A stretch of 64,000 bases of DNA from Stenogyne calaminthoides (taxonomy: Eukaryota; Streptophyta; Magnoliopsida; Lamiales; Lamiaceae): contig JBBCBC010000007.1 of the NCBI GenBank assembly GCA_037126765.1, positions 41,891,394 to 41,955,393 on the forward strand. Reading direction: 5' to 3'. The notes below the pieces were generated by a model, which was given only the letters and a program-made list of their open reading frames with translations, did not search any database and was not told the origin of the DNA. Positions within the stretch are counted from its first letter, which is position 1; each line of letters starts with the position of its first letter. The translations under genes were made by a program, and so were the position numbers. This document shows positions 41,619 through 53,587 of this stretch, piece after piece.

Positions 41619-42820
41619 CATCCAATATTGTACAATGGAAATCTCTCTACTAGTACGTAATTGTCTTGGTAAACTAATAGACATAAAGAGCAAAATGAAA
41701 AAATAAAGCAAAAATTTAATATTCTAACTATAATAACTTCGGTTTCTTGAACTGTATATGGAAAAATTTACAAGTCAATTTTTGTGGGATGAATATAGTA
41801 ATAATTGCGTTATAGGATATCAATTTTTTTGTTAATGATACATGATAAGATGACCTCTGATATGAAACTAATCAAATAAAATTGTTCAAGAACTATTTGG
41901 AGAGGCTTGAAAAATTCTTCTGTGAGCTGATTTAACAAGATTTTTTAATACAAACAAATATGTAGATGTTGTACAGATGTTATTTCATATGTTGGACAAC
42001 ATTCTGCACAACATCATGAATTTGCCCTTTCTCCTAATACTAAATCCGATTTGTTAGATATTCTTTTTAATGTTTCTTACATGCAGGTTGACGATATAGC
42101 AGTTATATGTCAGGCGGTTGCAGTTGTAAGAGTGAGAAGTAAAAAGATCATGGGTGGTTACCACAAGATCACGGAGTTATGGATGGAGACTTTATAGACT
42201 GTCCAAACCAAGCCTAGTGGATAGGACAATGCAGTTGTACCGAAGTCTATATATACTCACTGCATCGGACGAAAACATTTGAGGAAAAGTGATATCCAAA
42301 TTGTTCTTCTCCAAAGATAGAGAGTAGTATCCGAGACACAACCTTTTAGTGTTTATAACATCTAGGAGTGTGAGGGTCGATGTTATTCTATGTGTACTGG
42401 TCGAATGTATTCCAAAGTTCCTATTAGTATTGATTTTGTCTAAGTAGTTTGAGTGTTATAAGATCACTAGTCACTTGAGTGAAAAGATTGAGTTTTGGTA
42501 TGTGATTTTTACACTATACATTTTAGGATCTTGTAAGAGGTTCTTGTGTATCTCACTACTTGTTTTAGTGATGTTTTTAGCCATGAGGCTCATATAGTCT
42601 GAATTAAGACTATACACAATTTTGAAATCATTTGCACTGCGTTTTTAATACTTCCACTGTCATATGTTGTTTTACATGTTGCATAACATTTTCAACAACA
42701 CACTAAAAATATACGCTCACACACTTTCAAAATACATTCAAACTTAATGATAAATATCTTATTCGTTAACTTGTGAACAATCTCATTAGTAAACTCATGA
42801 ACTAACTCGAATTTTCACAC

Positions 42821-42827
<7 letters not shown>
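41619..42827. other. Unclassified, possibly an old LTR fragment
   Basis: About 42100-42700 looks like an LTR: a TATA-like TCTATATATACTC near 42247, and near the end TTTTTAATACTTCCACTGTC and CATTTTCAACA, which resemble Copia LTR ends. No partner LTR, primer site or TSD was found. The first 450 bp show nothing. Confidence 0.3.

Positions 42828-42889
<62 letters not shown>
42828..42889. repeat. (TA)n microsatellite
   Basis: About 30 uninterrupted TA units. Confidence 0.97.
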
Positions 42890-42892
<3 letters not shown>

Positions 42893-44439
42893 TAAACTTA
42901 TTTAATTAAATTATATTATATATTTTTTACACTAAAAAAATTATACATATATAAATGTAATTAAATTTATTTAATTAAATGATTATATTATTTAGTACAA
43001 AAATATTTTCCCAAGGCAAGTCACTTTTTATATTAATATGGATATGAATTTTGTCAAATGTTTTGCTTTTGATTTGATCAAAACTTTTGTATCTTGTGTG
43101 GAAATTCATTTTGCACGTGCGACATAAATTTTTTGTATCTTGTATCGATATTCTCGCTGTCTCGTCAATCTCATCTTCTTCATTTGAGTTCTTTTTGTCT
43201 TCAGTTTGAGTGTATTTAATTAATTTGATTATGAATTAATATGTTTTATTTATTTATTGTGGGATTGAGCATATGGATTAATATGAAGTGTTTGGAGTGT
43301 TTGCAGGAATTAATTTGAAGTGTGTAAAATATTGGAGGGGCTAAGTGGAGGATTTGCAGGGATTAATTTGTATTGTGTAAAATATTATAAGGGGGCAAAG
43401 TGGTCAAAAAAAAAATCCCAAGACAAGTCACTTTTTATAATAGTATGGATTTATCGTGGGATTGTGTATATGGATTAATATGAAGTATTTGGCCTAATTG
43501 AGTAGACAAATATATAGTACTAGTATTTTAACCCTAATTGCTTAGCATTAAATTTTATGTGCATGGCCATTTCAATTTATCGCTGGAAAAAAAGGGCATC
43601 TGAAAGATCGACGAAGGATTTATGTTGGACCCTAGCTACCTTAGCTGCATGTAAATGACAAAATATCTTGTAAAATGGGGGAAAAAAAGTATCATCTTCT
43701 AATAGAAAATAAATTCAATTGAAAGTAAAATGTTTTCTTTTTAAAATTCAAAGTATTTTATAGACTATTTTTGATAAGTGACACTTTATTTTAAAAATGA
43801 TATACTTTATTTCGTGAAACAATGAGACGGACACACAATAACGCAAGTTTTTTCTCATGTAAAATAAATGAAACTATAAAATTATTGAGTACATTATTAG
43901 CTGTCATAACATATTAATCAATGAACTCAATAATAGAAGACAGACACCCTACATTTAGCTAAATTATTTAGCCATATATATGACTCTATTGGAACTCACG
44001 GATACTCTTGTCTTTATGTTTTTATCCCAGATGTTTTTTCTTTTTTCGCAAAGATGTTTTTTTCTTTTTCCGCAAAAAAATTGTATGTAATATTGCATAC
44101 AAGCAATATATGCAATTATAAGTTAATTGAGTTTTTTTTTTCCGCGGGTCTGCAACGTTGGTTCAAGCAGGGCTTCTTCTTCCTCGCGTCGTGCAGCCTC
44201 CAAATTTCTTTTTCTTCCTAGCGTCGCAATAACACGATTTTAGATCTTAGTTTTGGTTTTCATGGCGCCACTGCTTTTTCAGGTTTTCCTTCTCTTCTCT
44301 TGCTCTTATTTTTCTTTTTTCTCTTTCATATTCTTCTCAATTTCTTCAGTTTCTCTACTCACAAATTTACAGGTCCTTCTGCACTTTTCTCACATTGTTC
44401 TTTAAATATGTAATCTTGAATTGAAGATTTTTTTTCGGG
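42890..44439. other. Intergenic sequence with a pair of direct repeats
   Basis: No gene. Two direct copies of AAGTCACTTTTTAT plus ATATGGATTAATATGAAGT occur at about 43011-43300 and 43419-43490, some 200-400 bp apart. They may belong to an unrecognised short retroelement. Confidence 0.4.
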
Positions 44440-44840
44440 ATTTGTACTGGGTTTTGTTCATATAGTAACACTTGTTTGTTCATATCGTAACACTATTTTG
44501 TTCATGTAGTACCACATCAAGTTGTTCTTTAAATCTGTAATTTTTTACTGAGGATTTCTTTTCGCGATTGTATTGCTTTTGTTCATGTGGTAATACGTTT
44601 TTTTTCATAGGGTAACACTTTTTTGTTCATGTAGTAACACTTATTTTTTAGTAATATATAACACTGTATACATGTCGTAATACTATGTGAATACTCATGG
44701 GTTACCATTTGAACAACAATGTGTTACATTATGTTTTAATATGTGTTACGTAAAATATGAAGTTATTTCAATATAATAATGTAGTAACACTTATAAATAG
44801 ATGTAGTAACACACAAAAACTTGACAAAAAAAATTAAAAC
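44440..44840. repeat. Degenerate GTAACAC minisatellite
   Basis: More than ten imperfect copies of TTGTTCATGTAGTAACACT-like units are spread over 400 bp, with related GTAACACA copies at 41190-41270. No coding sense. Confidence 0.6.
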
Positions 44841-44844
44841 ACTA

Positions 44845-44918
44845 TGTGCTCAATAAGAATCGAACCTACGATCGAATACATTAACAACAGACTTAAACCA
44901 CTAGGTTACAACACATAT
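44845..44918 (-). other. tRNA-like sequence (SINE head or decayed tRNA)
   Basis: On the minus strand: an A-box-like TAACCTAGTGGTTTAAG and B box GTAGGTTCGATTC. The arms do not fold cleanly as a tRNA by eye, so no tRNA gene is called. Confidence 0.4.
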
Positions 44919-45249
44919 TTGATAAACATATCATTCTATAAATATATATTTGCTCGCCCAACTGAACCTCACAGCCTTTGCCCGCCCGCGCCCAACCCGC
45001 TTGTCGACCCGCAATTTTTTTTTTTTTTTGTCTTAATTGTGATGTATTGCACATATCACTATTGTGCAATATTTTACAAGAGTCCTATTCTTTTTTTTTC
45101 CCTTCAAATTTGATAGATTGTCTTTTAGCAATTAATGAAAATATTTTTTTTGTGTGTTTTTTGTTTAATAGAGTTAGAAAATTGGGGCCTTACAATATAG
45201 AAGATTCCTCATTGTGTGGACCAAATTATCTTTTATTTTCTAGTTTTGT

Positions 45250-45325
45250 TTATCGAGCAAATGATGACTTGAAGTCATGATCTCACGGTATAAGTAGTGA
45301 TGTTCTAACCGTTTGAGCTATTTTA
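45250..45325 (-). other. tRNA-like sequence (SINE head or decayed tRNA)
   Basis: On the minus strand: TAGCTCAAACGGTTAGAACA (A-box-like) and GACTTCAAGTC (weak B box). Same reservations as the sequence at 44845. Confidence 0.35.
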
Positions 45326-45336
45326 TTTCCTAGTTA

Positions 45337-45935
45337 CCTATGTTGCATAGGTGCGGGTGCGAGTGTGCGGGGGCAATAAAATATGGGTATGGGGATACGG
45401 ACTTTCAATAAATTAGGGTGCAATACGACAAATATAAGTCTGTTTATTTATATTTTATTATATATAACACCTATAAGATATATGGAATTTTTAAAATTAA
45501 TATATCAAATGTAAGTAATTCACATAAAACTTAAACATTTTCATTAATTTAATGTAATTAAGTAACAAAATATTAATTCAAATAATGTCCGCTCAATACA
45601 TAAGTGATACTAAGGAATCAATAAAAAAAAAACAAGTGATATATTGTCAATTTAAATTATATTACATAGTAATGTTCAATTTAAATAACACATTTAGTAC
45701 TTCATAACATGACCAAATAAAGTTTTAGTCTTGAAAAATTACAAAAATAAACAAAAAAATGATTTTTTCTTAAAAATTAACCATCACGCACCCTTCCCGC
45801 ACCGGATACGCGTATCCAGCTTACCTAATACGCGTATCCTAATTTATTTTAAAAAAAATATTCACGGATTCGCCACGTGGCGTATCCGGTTCTAATCCGA
45901 CGAGAATCGCATGCGCACCTTAGGAGTATCCAATA
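45337..45935. mobile_element. Possible TIR element, about 600 bp
   Basis: The left end has GCATAGGTGCGGGTGCGAGT and the right end, on minus, AAGGTGCGCATGCGATTC; both sides also hold GATACG/CGTATCC repeats. Weak inverted similarity, no TSD established. Confidence 0.4.
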
Positions 45936-46080
45936 CGATTCGATGGCTTTTTTAGAAAAATCCGTGTATTATAGTTAGTTACATTAAAGAGATCGAAATT
46001 GATTCTCGAATTACGGCGGTGTGTAGAGAAATAAGTAAAATTAGCATTTTACATAAAAATATATTCGATTATTAATTTAT

Positions 46081-46380
46081 TTTATTTTATTTTATTTTAT
46101 TTTTTTACGGGAAAGATAAATATATTAAAAGATACCAGAGAGATCGGTATCAACAACGTTTACAAACGACTCAGGAATAGACACTAAGAAAAACAGAACA
46201 TCGCAACAGAAAGCAAACTGTGCAAGACTATGGGCCACAGAATTGCCCGATCGCCTCACCCAACTAAAGACACACGAATTAAAAGACAAACAAGACTCCA
46301 AAACGTCAGAGATAATACCCCCAAAGTAAGAAAGATCAACTCTAGGGTGTTGCAAAGCAAAAAATACAACCTATTAATGA
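46081..46380 (-). mobile_element. 5'-truncated LINE (L1-type) tail
   Basis: The 3' end of a non-LTR retrotransposon: the end of its RNase H frame, a short 3' UTR and an (AAAAT)n-type tail (minus strand, 46081-46105). It is cut at the 5' side as is usual for LINEs; no clear TSD. Confidence 0.7.
46125..46355 (-). pseudogene. LINE RNase H C-terminal fragment
   Basis: It reads SCVFSWVRRSGNSVAHSLAQ, then FAFCCDVLFF and IPESFVNVVDTDLSGIF. The VRRxxNxVAHxLAxFA motif is typical of the RVT_3/RNase H end of plant L1 LINEs. Only about 75 residues remain. Confidence 0.8.
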
Positions 46381-46811
46381 TTGATGATAGAATCGGTCTT
46401 TAAAAAAAAATGATATATGGAAAAAAAATATTGGAAGAGTACAGGTTACCTAATAAATATAATTCAAATATTGTATAAATTGCACTAATTGAATTCTACT
46501 AACGGCTAGTTAACAGATTAATTTCATTGTAACGGTAGATAAAATGAGTAGATCTTCTGTGTACAATTTAAATGTATTTTTGAAACGTGTAATTTATTTT
46601 AGTAAGAATTTCAACTTGCCATGAAAATTCTGTGAGCTAAGGTCAAATGAGTTTTTTTATATATACTGTTTGAACAATGCAACATCTCTTAAATATAGGA
46701 ACAAAAATCTTGCAAAATAAAAAGAAATTTTATATTAACTCAATATTCTTTCTTTGCTTTTATAGTATTGCGCTAAATATTAACTCAATATGTAATATTA
46801 TATGAAATAAA

Positions 46812-46842
<31 letters not shown>

Positions 46843-47217
46843 TATTACGTTTAACGGAATTAATACTATATATAGATGTACCAAGAAATATCACTAATTA
46901 AGATTTAAAAAAAGAAGAAAAAAAGAAGCAATACTAGCTATATGATTTTGACCAGCCAACTCTTTGTGATTGCTTATATTTTGTTAGAGATTTATTAATC
47001 TCTCAATTTACTGTTAGAATTTACTCAATTTAGGAATATGTAAATTAATCTAATCAAATTGAATGTTGCTTGATTCGAGCTTGACTAAATAAAATGACTC
47101 AAAATTCGGGATTAAGCTGGAATTAGATTGGTCCCAAGCTCGACTCAATTAAAAACCTAGTAGCTCATACACAACTTGATTCGACATGATTACATTATCA
47201 ATAAACTTTTTTGGTTT
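46381..47217. other. Intergenic sequence with an (AAT)n microsatellite
   Basis: AT-rich, (AAT)n at about 46807-46842. No gene seen. Confidence 0.5.
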
Positions 47218-47400
47218 ACATAGGATTAGGGTATTTATAATAATTAAATCGTCAATGCCAACAAGCAAGAAGAAGAATTCAATCTCAATTCAAACTTTTA
47301 GATGAGACAAAATTCTTTCAATTTTACATAGAATTAGGGTATTTATAATAATTAAATCGTCAATGCCAACAAGCAAGAAGAAAAATTCAATCTCAATTAG
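47218..47400. repeat. Tandem duplication, unit about 115 bp
   Basis: ATTAGGGTATTTATAATAAT...CAAGCAAGAAG is repeated almost exactly (47225 and 47340 onward). The second copy is incomplete. Confidence 0.85.
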
Positions 47401-47639
47401 AATGTGCTAATCTAGAATTGTCAAAAGATCATTTGTGGATTTAGCTGTTACTTAATATTAGATTTAGGGAAAATTACAATGGGGTGTCATTTATAAAGTG
47501 TTCTTACTCTTAAGTATCACCTTTTTTATCACTTACTCCTAGGTCCAAAAAATAGATAGGAAATATTTAAATGCCCTTAAGTGCTCCAACCATTAAAATG
47601 AGCCCATTTGTAGATTTAAAATCTGACTTTTATAGCACC

Positions 47640-48383
47640 CTATATTTTTAATAATTTTATATTTTAAAAAATTTTAAATTATAGATTTTAAAGTTTGAAT
47701 TTTACTAACCTTTTTAATTTGCATATTTCAGATTTCAAATTTAATTGGCAAATCTGTCCTTTTATTTAATTTGCATATTTCAGAATTTAAAATTTACTAT
47801 TTTTTTAATTATCTGTAATTTTATTTAATTAATTTTTTTAAAATTAGCCAAAATATTCTTAACACCACCAAATTTTTTTAATCATCTGACCTTTTATTTA
47901 AAAATTATATACACCCGTAAAAATAATCCTATCTATTTTTTGGACTTTTAAAATGGACTTTTATATTTTAAAAATTTTTAAATTATAGATTTTAAAGTTT
48001 GAATTTTACTAACCTTTTTTAATTTGCATATTTCAGATTTCAAATTTAATTGGCAAATCTGTCCTTTTATTTAATTTGCATATTTTAGAATTTAAAATTT
48101 ACTATTTTTTTAATTATCTGTAATTTTATTTAATTAATTTTTTTAAAATTAGCCAAAATATTCTGAACACCACCAAATATTTTTAATCATCTGACCTTTT
48201 ATTTAAAAATTATGTACACCCGTAAAAATAAATTCTGCACACCCCCAATTTTTTTTAATCACTAGACCTTTTATTTAAAAAATATGTACACCCGTAAAAA
48301 AAATCTACACACCCGTAAAAAATTCTGCACACCACAATTCTTTTTAAATCATCTGACTTTTTATTTAAAATTCTGCACACCCG

Positions 48384-48417
<34 letters not shown>

Positions 48418-48600
48418 CACCCGTAAAAAATTATGCAAACCCAATTTTTTTTAATCATATATCATTTTGTTTAAAATTCTACACACACCACAATTCTGCA
48501 CACCTATAAAAATAATTCTGCACACACTCGCAATAAAAAATGCACACCCATAATAAACAATGCACACACCAGCAATATAAATTGCACGCGCATTAAAATA
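47640..48600. repeat. Two-level tandem repeat array
   Basis: A 300-bp unit is present twice (about 47647-47941 and 47955-48235), each ending in a CACCAAAT...TTTTTAATCATCTGACC... CACCCGTAAAAAT motif. This 60-70-bp motif is then repeated several more times to 48600 with decay, including TTCTGCACACC segments and a (TA)n run at about 48389-48412. Confidence 0.8.
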
Positions 48601-48689
48601 CATAAAGATTATTTTCATATAAAATCGGTTTATAATTTTTTGTTATATTAAAAATATGAATTAATACTTCTGTTGCAACATAGTTTTAT

Positions 48690-48885
48690 GGGAGAAAAAT
48701 ATTCCACTACAAAGTCACCCAAAATATTACAATCAGGTACAAAGTGCAAAAAATTTCTGCACTTTAGTTCAAATTTGAACTATAGTACGACGTACTTTAG
48801 TTCAAATTTCTGCACTTTGTACCTGGTTGTAATGGTATCCTAAATCTTGTATCTAACTGTAATTTTCTCTAGTTTTATATGAAAA
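48690..48885. mobile_element. MITE-like fold-back, about 195 bp
   Basis: Arms AATCAGGTACAAAGTGCA and CTGCACTTTGTACCTGGTTG pair, with a further inner pair TTTAGTTCAAATTTGAACTA. The outer ends near GGGAGAAAAATATTCC and AATTTTCTCTAG also pair weakly. Confidence 0.6.
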
Positions 48886-49627
48886 TTTGCACCATATGAC
48901 CCAAAATTACAAAATAAAAGTACATCTACAATAATATACATCTGGGTTCATAAAACATACACCATGCCCGTCTCACAAAATAATTAATCTGGATTTGTGA
49001 AGAATACACCATGCCCATCTCACAAAAATTATTAAATTGCACACAAATCTGGTTTTCTGGTTTGTTGAAACGAGCAGCAAGCCAACAACATTGACAACAT
49101 TAACAAGTTATCCAACATATGTTCAACATGTGAGCTCAATTAGTCAAAGATGGTTAAAGTGGAATTTTATTTATCAAAATATATAAATTGAGATTAAATA
49201 GTAATTTTTGAAAATTTAATGACTCTCTACAACAACTTTAAAAATCTTTTTTTTTTTTTTTTCAAAATTTTCTTTAACAATTTAAAAAAAAATGGATATT
49301 AAAAATTATTTTGTAGAATTTGGAAAACACTCCTGAATTATAATTCAAATTGAGGAAGTGATCATACTTCAATTTCCATTGGAACCGTAAATTCGTGGAA
49401 CCAATTCGATTTCAAAGTAGCACTAAAATGCGCTTGAGTGTAGGCTCGTACGATCTTCTAAAAGTAAATAATACTATTCCTTTAGTTACCTTTGAAAAGA
49501 TGCCAAAAAGAAAGTAGAAAGGGGGCAAAAAGGCTATCGATCGTTGTATAGGGCTTCCAAGTTCATGACTGTAGAGAATTAATGGGAATGGAATCATTCT
49601 AAAAGTTATCAAAATATAAATACAAAG
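48886..49627. other. Intergenic sequence, nothing recognised
   Basis: ACACCATGCC and CTCACAAAA occur twice near 48960-49025. AT-rich, no gene supported. Confidence 0.45.
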
Positions 49628-49835
49628 ACTGGTATGAAAATTTTCACACATGAAAAAACTTTAATTTATAACTAAATTCTGTAATTTGTGAAGGTAAGAC
49701 AAAATTGAGTGGTTCATGGTTCACCCGGGCCGAATAGGTCATAATTTAGGGTTCATTATTTAGTGTTTAGGGTGTAGATGGTTGATTTAGAGCAATTTTA
49801 TAGATTTTCATACATGAAAATTTTCACACTAGACA
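49628..49835. mobile_element. MITE-like element, about 208 bp
   Basis: The ends GACTGGTATGAAAATTTTCA and (minus) GTCTAGTGTGAAAATTTTCA are inverted repeats. The core GAGTGGTTCATGGTTCACCC...TAGGGTTCATTATTTAG is shared with 11549-11868. Confidence 0.6.
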
Positions 49836-50361
49836 TACTCAAATATAAAATATGGAATTTGGTCTATTAGATTTTTTTTTTTTTTTGCAGAAAAGTATAT
49901 AAATATGACAAAAACTTTTGTGAGATGGTCTCATGCATGAGACGGAGAATAAATCAACATTCACTCTAAATTTTAAATAAATATTAAAATATTAAATAGT
50001 TAATAAATAAACTGAGATATTTATATGAATTTTAAAATATTAAATAAACTCTGATTAAATATCTAAATAAATTAGAAATATTCAACTAAAGTCTGGAAAT
50101 GAATATGTAAATTTTCAACTAAATCCAAAAGTTACAAAATAAAATAATAGTGGAGTATTAAATATGAAAAGTGAGAAACTGTCAAATAATACCTGAAATT
50201 GTTTGAATAAATTAAGAATTAGAAAGTTTCAACCTTACTTTATAAATCTGAATATTAACAAATTAAATAAATCTAAAAATAATCCAAAAAATACAAAATT
50301 AATTTACTTCTTAAATATTCAAAGGTCCTCTGGAATTTTTAAAATTAAACTTTTATATATA

Positions 50362-50402
<41 letters not shown>

Positions 50403-50461
50403 CCATTTTTTTACTAACAAAGAGTGATACCAAAGTGCTTAAGCGTGTGTTTTGAAACTAA
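49836..50461. other. Intergenic AT-rich sequence
   Basis: A (TA)n run at about 50370-50400 is the only distinct feature. Confidence 0.5.
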
Positions 50462-50852
50462 GGTTATGTTTGTTTCGGGACTCACCCGAATGAACTTAGA
50501 ACTTTACAATTCAAGTCACATATTAGTTGAGGATTTTCACATTAATGTGCAGTTATCAAATTCATTCCTATAAAATATATCTATACATTTATTTTTTAAA
50601 AATTCAATACAATTATGTCACTACTTTTCTTCCAACCACTTATTATTTCTCATATTTTTTTCTCACCCAATACAATATAATAATACAACATTAATCATTA
50701 TTACATACTGATTTGACATAAAGCAAAATTATCACCCTACGAAAATCTCAAAATAAACACATATTTTTATTATTCATCAGGATTTTCAAATCTATAAAAT
50801 TTCGAAGTCATAACTTCCCCCGCACGCTTAAATCCTGAAACAAACATACCAT
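50462..50852. mobile_element. MITE-like element followed by a partial second copy
   Basis: The ends GGTTATGTTTGTTTCGGGAC and (minus) GGTATGTTTGTTTCAGGATT are inverted repeats. A second copy of the left end (GTATGTTTGTTTCGGGACTC) follows directly at about 50859 but has no right end. Confidence 0.7.
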
Positions 50853-51039
50853 AATTGTATGTTTGTTTCGGGACTCACACGAATTGACTTAAAACTTTGC
50901 GAACACCGTTCTATTATAATTTGAAATTTAAAGTCCCAAAATTTGGTTCTAAGAAAAAATTGGTAGACAAAAATTGGAAAATGCATTTTAGTGTGTTATT
51001 ATTATTATTATTGGTTGTTGTTTGATCAAATTTGCCTGT

Positions 51040-53152
51040 TGTTGGTCCCGGTGTAAACGAGTCTTACACGTGTATGGGGGGGGGAATACACGTGTTCAGT
51101 TTTTTTTTAAACTTTTTCTTACTGAGGTCAGCTTGGGTCAGATAATCCTGAAGATTAGGTTCTGAGAAGCACAGATCGCTCTCGAGTCAAAGTCTCATCG
51201 AGACAAAGATCTTGAGTCGCTTTCGAAACCTCCGATAATCCCAACCCAATCCTCGAGTGTCGAGAGATCCCGAGTTGCTTGGATCGATAACTAGCTTATC
51301 ATGAATCCTCGTAAGAGAGTTCGGTTTGATAACTATCTCTGTTCTAGCTACTTCGATCGTCTTGAATGGTTGGCCCTTAGATTATACTCGTTTTAAGCTT
51401 TCTTTGAAAAACCTTCCCTTTATGAAATAGTGATTAGGTTGTGATTCACTTATGCAACTTCAATTGGATTGATTCCAACCAATATCGATGAAAAGTATGC
51501 TTTCAAAATCAAGTCAATGCAACGATTAAGCCGCAGATAAGGAAAGCGATAAAGAACACGGCCCAGTTATAGTGGTTCGAGACTCAAGCTCCTACATCCA
51601 CTCTCTCCGACTCTTCGAGAAATTCACTATCAACTTCGAGCTTTTACGACTACCTCGTAGTTTACTTACTCAACTCGACCACGAGTTTTCTCGACTACTC
51701 CACGTAGTTTACTTACTCAACCCGATCTTGAGTTTTTCCGACTACCTCCGTAGTTTACTTACTCAATCACACACAAGCTTTCGGACTACCCTCAGAGCTT
51801 ACTAACTTCTCCTCTAGAGTTTTTTACGACTACTCCGCGTGGTTTACTAACTCTTTACAACTCTACTCACCAACAAACACACTCCAACTACCTTCTCGAG
51901 GGTTTGGGGTTTCTCGGTTGGTTTCAACTAGGATGAGATATCCTTTACAATGAAGCACAATGCAAAGGGTTAGGATATCTCGACTAAGCTTTGGATAAAT
52001 CTTATCAAGCTAGGCTTAGTAAAGTGAGCTCTCTTCAATATAGAAGCACTTGGGAAATTCAAGGTATTTCGAGTGCTTTAACTTTTTGCAAGAATAAGTT
52101 TGAGCTCTTGAGTTCACAGATAAATTTCTCGTAACCTTACAAAGTAGAGGGTCACCAATATTTATAGGCATACACCAAGGTCACTCTTGAAAACTATCCG
52201 TTGGAGAGATAGCCGTGAGTTCCTCTTATGGTGTGTGAGAAAAACGGCTATATTTAGGGTTTGAAACTCCCTAACATGTTTTAAGCAATAGTCTTTCATG
52301 TAAATTTCTCTTCAATTTTTTTGATCTGAACTTTCATTACATCCGACATCTTTTTTTGACTTTTGTCCTTTGTCGATTAATCGGTGTATAGTGCGATGTC
52401 GTCTTCCTCTTTTTTGACTTTTGTCTTGATTAAAGGTAGACACCTTCAGCTCTTTTGGTTACAAACTCGAGTTTGATATAACCTTAACAACACTTGACTT
52501 AGTTCCTTTTATGCGTGTTTGAATGTCTTGGCAATATCTATCTTTCTAAGGCATCGTGTTTCTCTCCGATGTTGCATCCTTGATAGATATATTGATTGCC
52601 TCGGAACATTCGAGTTCATCTTGAGCATTGATTACATTCTTTGAGTCTTGATAATTCTTTGTGCTTTTCGATATTCTTGATCTTGATTTCTCGATCTTGA
52701 TCTTGCGTCTTAAGAGTCTTCTGAGTCTTCAGGGTCTTCTGAATCTTGAGGTCTTACGAGTCTTGATTTATCTTGGCCGATATCTTTGAGTCTTCATCTT
52801 GAGTCTTGATTCTCGATTTCATCTTGAGTCTTGATATCTCGATTTTCATCTTTTGAGTCTTCTTGAGTCTTGATTTCATCTTGAGTCTTTAGATTCTCGA
52901 TTTCATCTTGAAGTCTTGAGACTTCGATTTCATCAAAACTTCAGTTTCTTCAGAAACATACTGAGTTCTTCAGAGTCTTCAGAACCTATCCTGAACTATA
53001 TCTGCTGACTATACATTTTGCAGATAACATCCTGAATACTCTAAAACTGAATCCTGACTCAATTATCAAGATCATTATGAACATGTCATACTCAGGGGTT
53101 TTGGGATCTTAATCAAAATCATATAATCTTTTATTAAATTCATCTCCCAACA
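51040..53152 (-). repeat. 3' LTR of the Sirevirus-like element (2.1 kb)
   Basis: On minus it starts TGTTGGGAGATG at 53152 and ends CGGGACCAACA at 51040. A TATA box on minus (TATAAATA, 52166-52159) lies about 1 kb in. It contains degenerate repeats of CTTGAGTCTTGATTTC (about 52590-52930) and of CTACNNCGTAGTTTACTTAC (about 51620-51850). Confidence 0.88.
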
Positions 53153-53153
53153 A

Positions 53154-53168
53154 TTTCCCCCTTTTTGA
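53154..53168 (-). promoter_or_regulatory. Polypurine tract of the Sirevirus-like element
   Basis: AAAAAGGGGGAAAT on the minus strand directly before the 3' LTR. It is the expected plus-strand primer of reverse transcription. Confidence 0.75.
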
Positions 53169-53587
53169 TGATGCCAAAACCTATCTTGTTACAAATACAT
53201 AACCTATACTCAGGTTTCAGTTTATCCTATCACAAGATTGGTTGTCTCTCAACAATTTCTGAATCAGAGAATCTCTCAATACATTCAGAGGGTTTTTCCA
53301 ATACTTAAGACATTCAGTAATTTCTTCAGTAATAAATCTCTTTAAGTAGTTCATTACTAAATACTTAAAAAAAATTCCCATATCATCATTCAGTTAGTTC
53401 AGAGACATACAATCAGCATATCAAAATAGAAGACATGTAAATAAGATAATAAGGTATTATCTTTTGAGCATAAAGATAAATCTTCATTGATGATAAGTAT
53501 ACCATTACAGATTACAATGAGATTTTTATCAACAAAATCAAAAAGACAAAATTTAAAGATTACAGAATCTTCTGAGTTCTTCAGTCT

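Noticed and set aside
44844..45280. Open frames of 89 and 100 codons
   Set aside because: T-rich composition giving Phe/Ile/Leu runs, overlapping frames, and no promoter or family similarity.
47640..48600. CRISPR-like spaced repeats
   Set aside because: Units are degenerate and AT-rich, spacing is irregular, and the DNA is from a plant nucleus.
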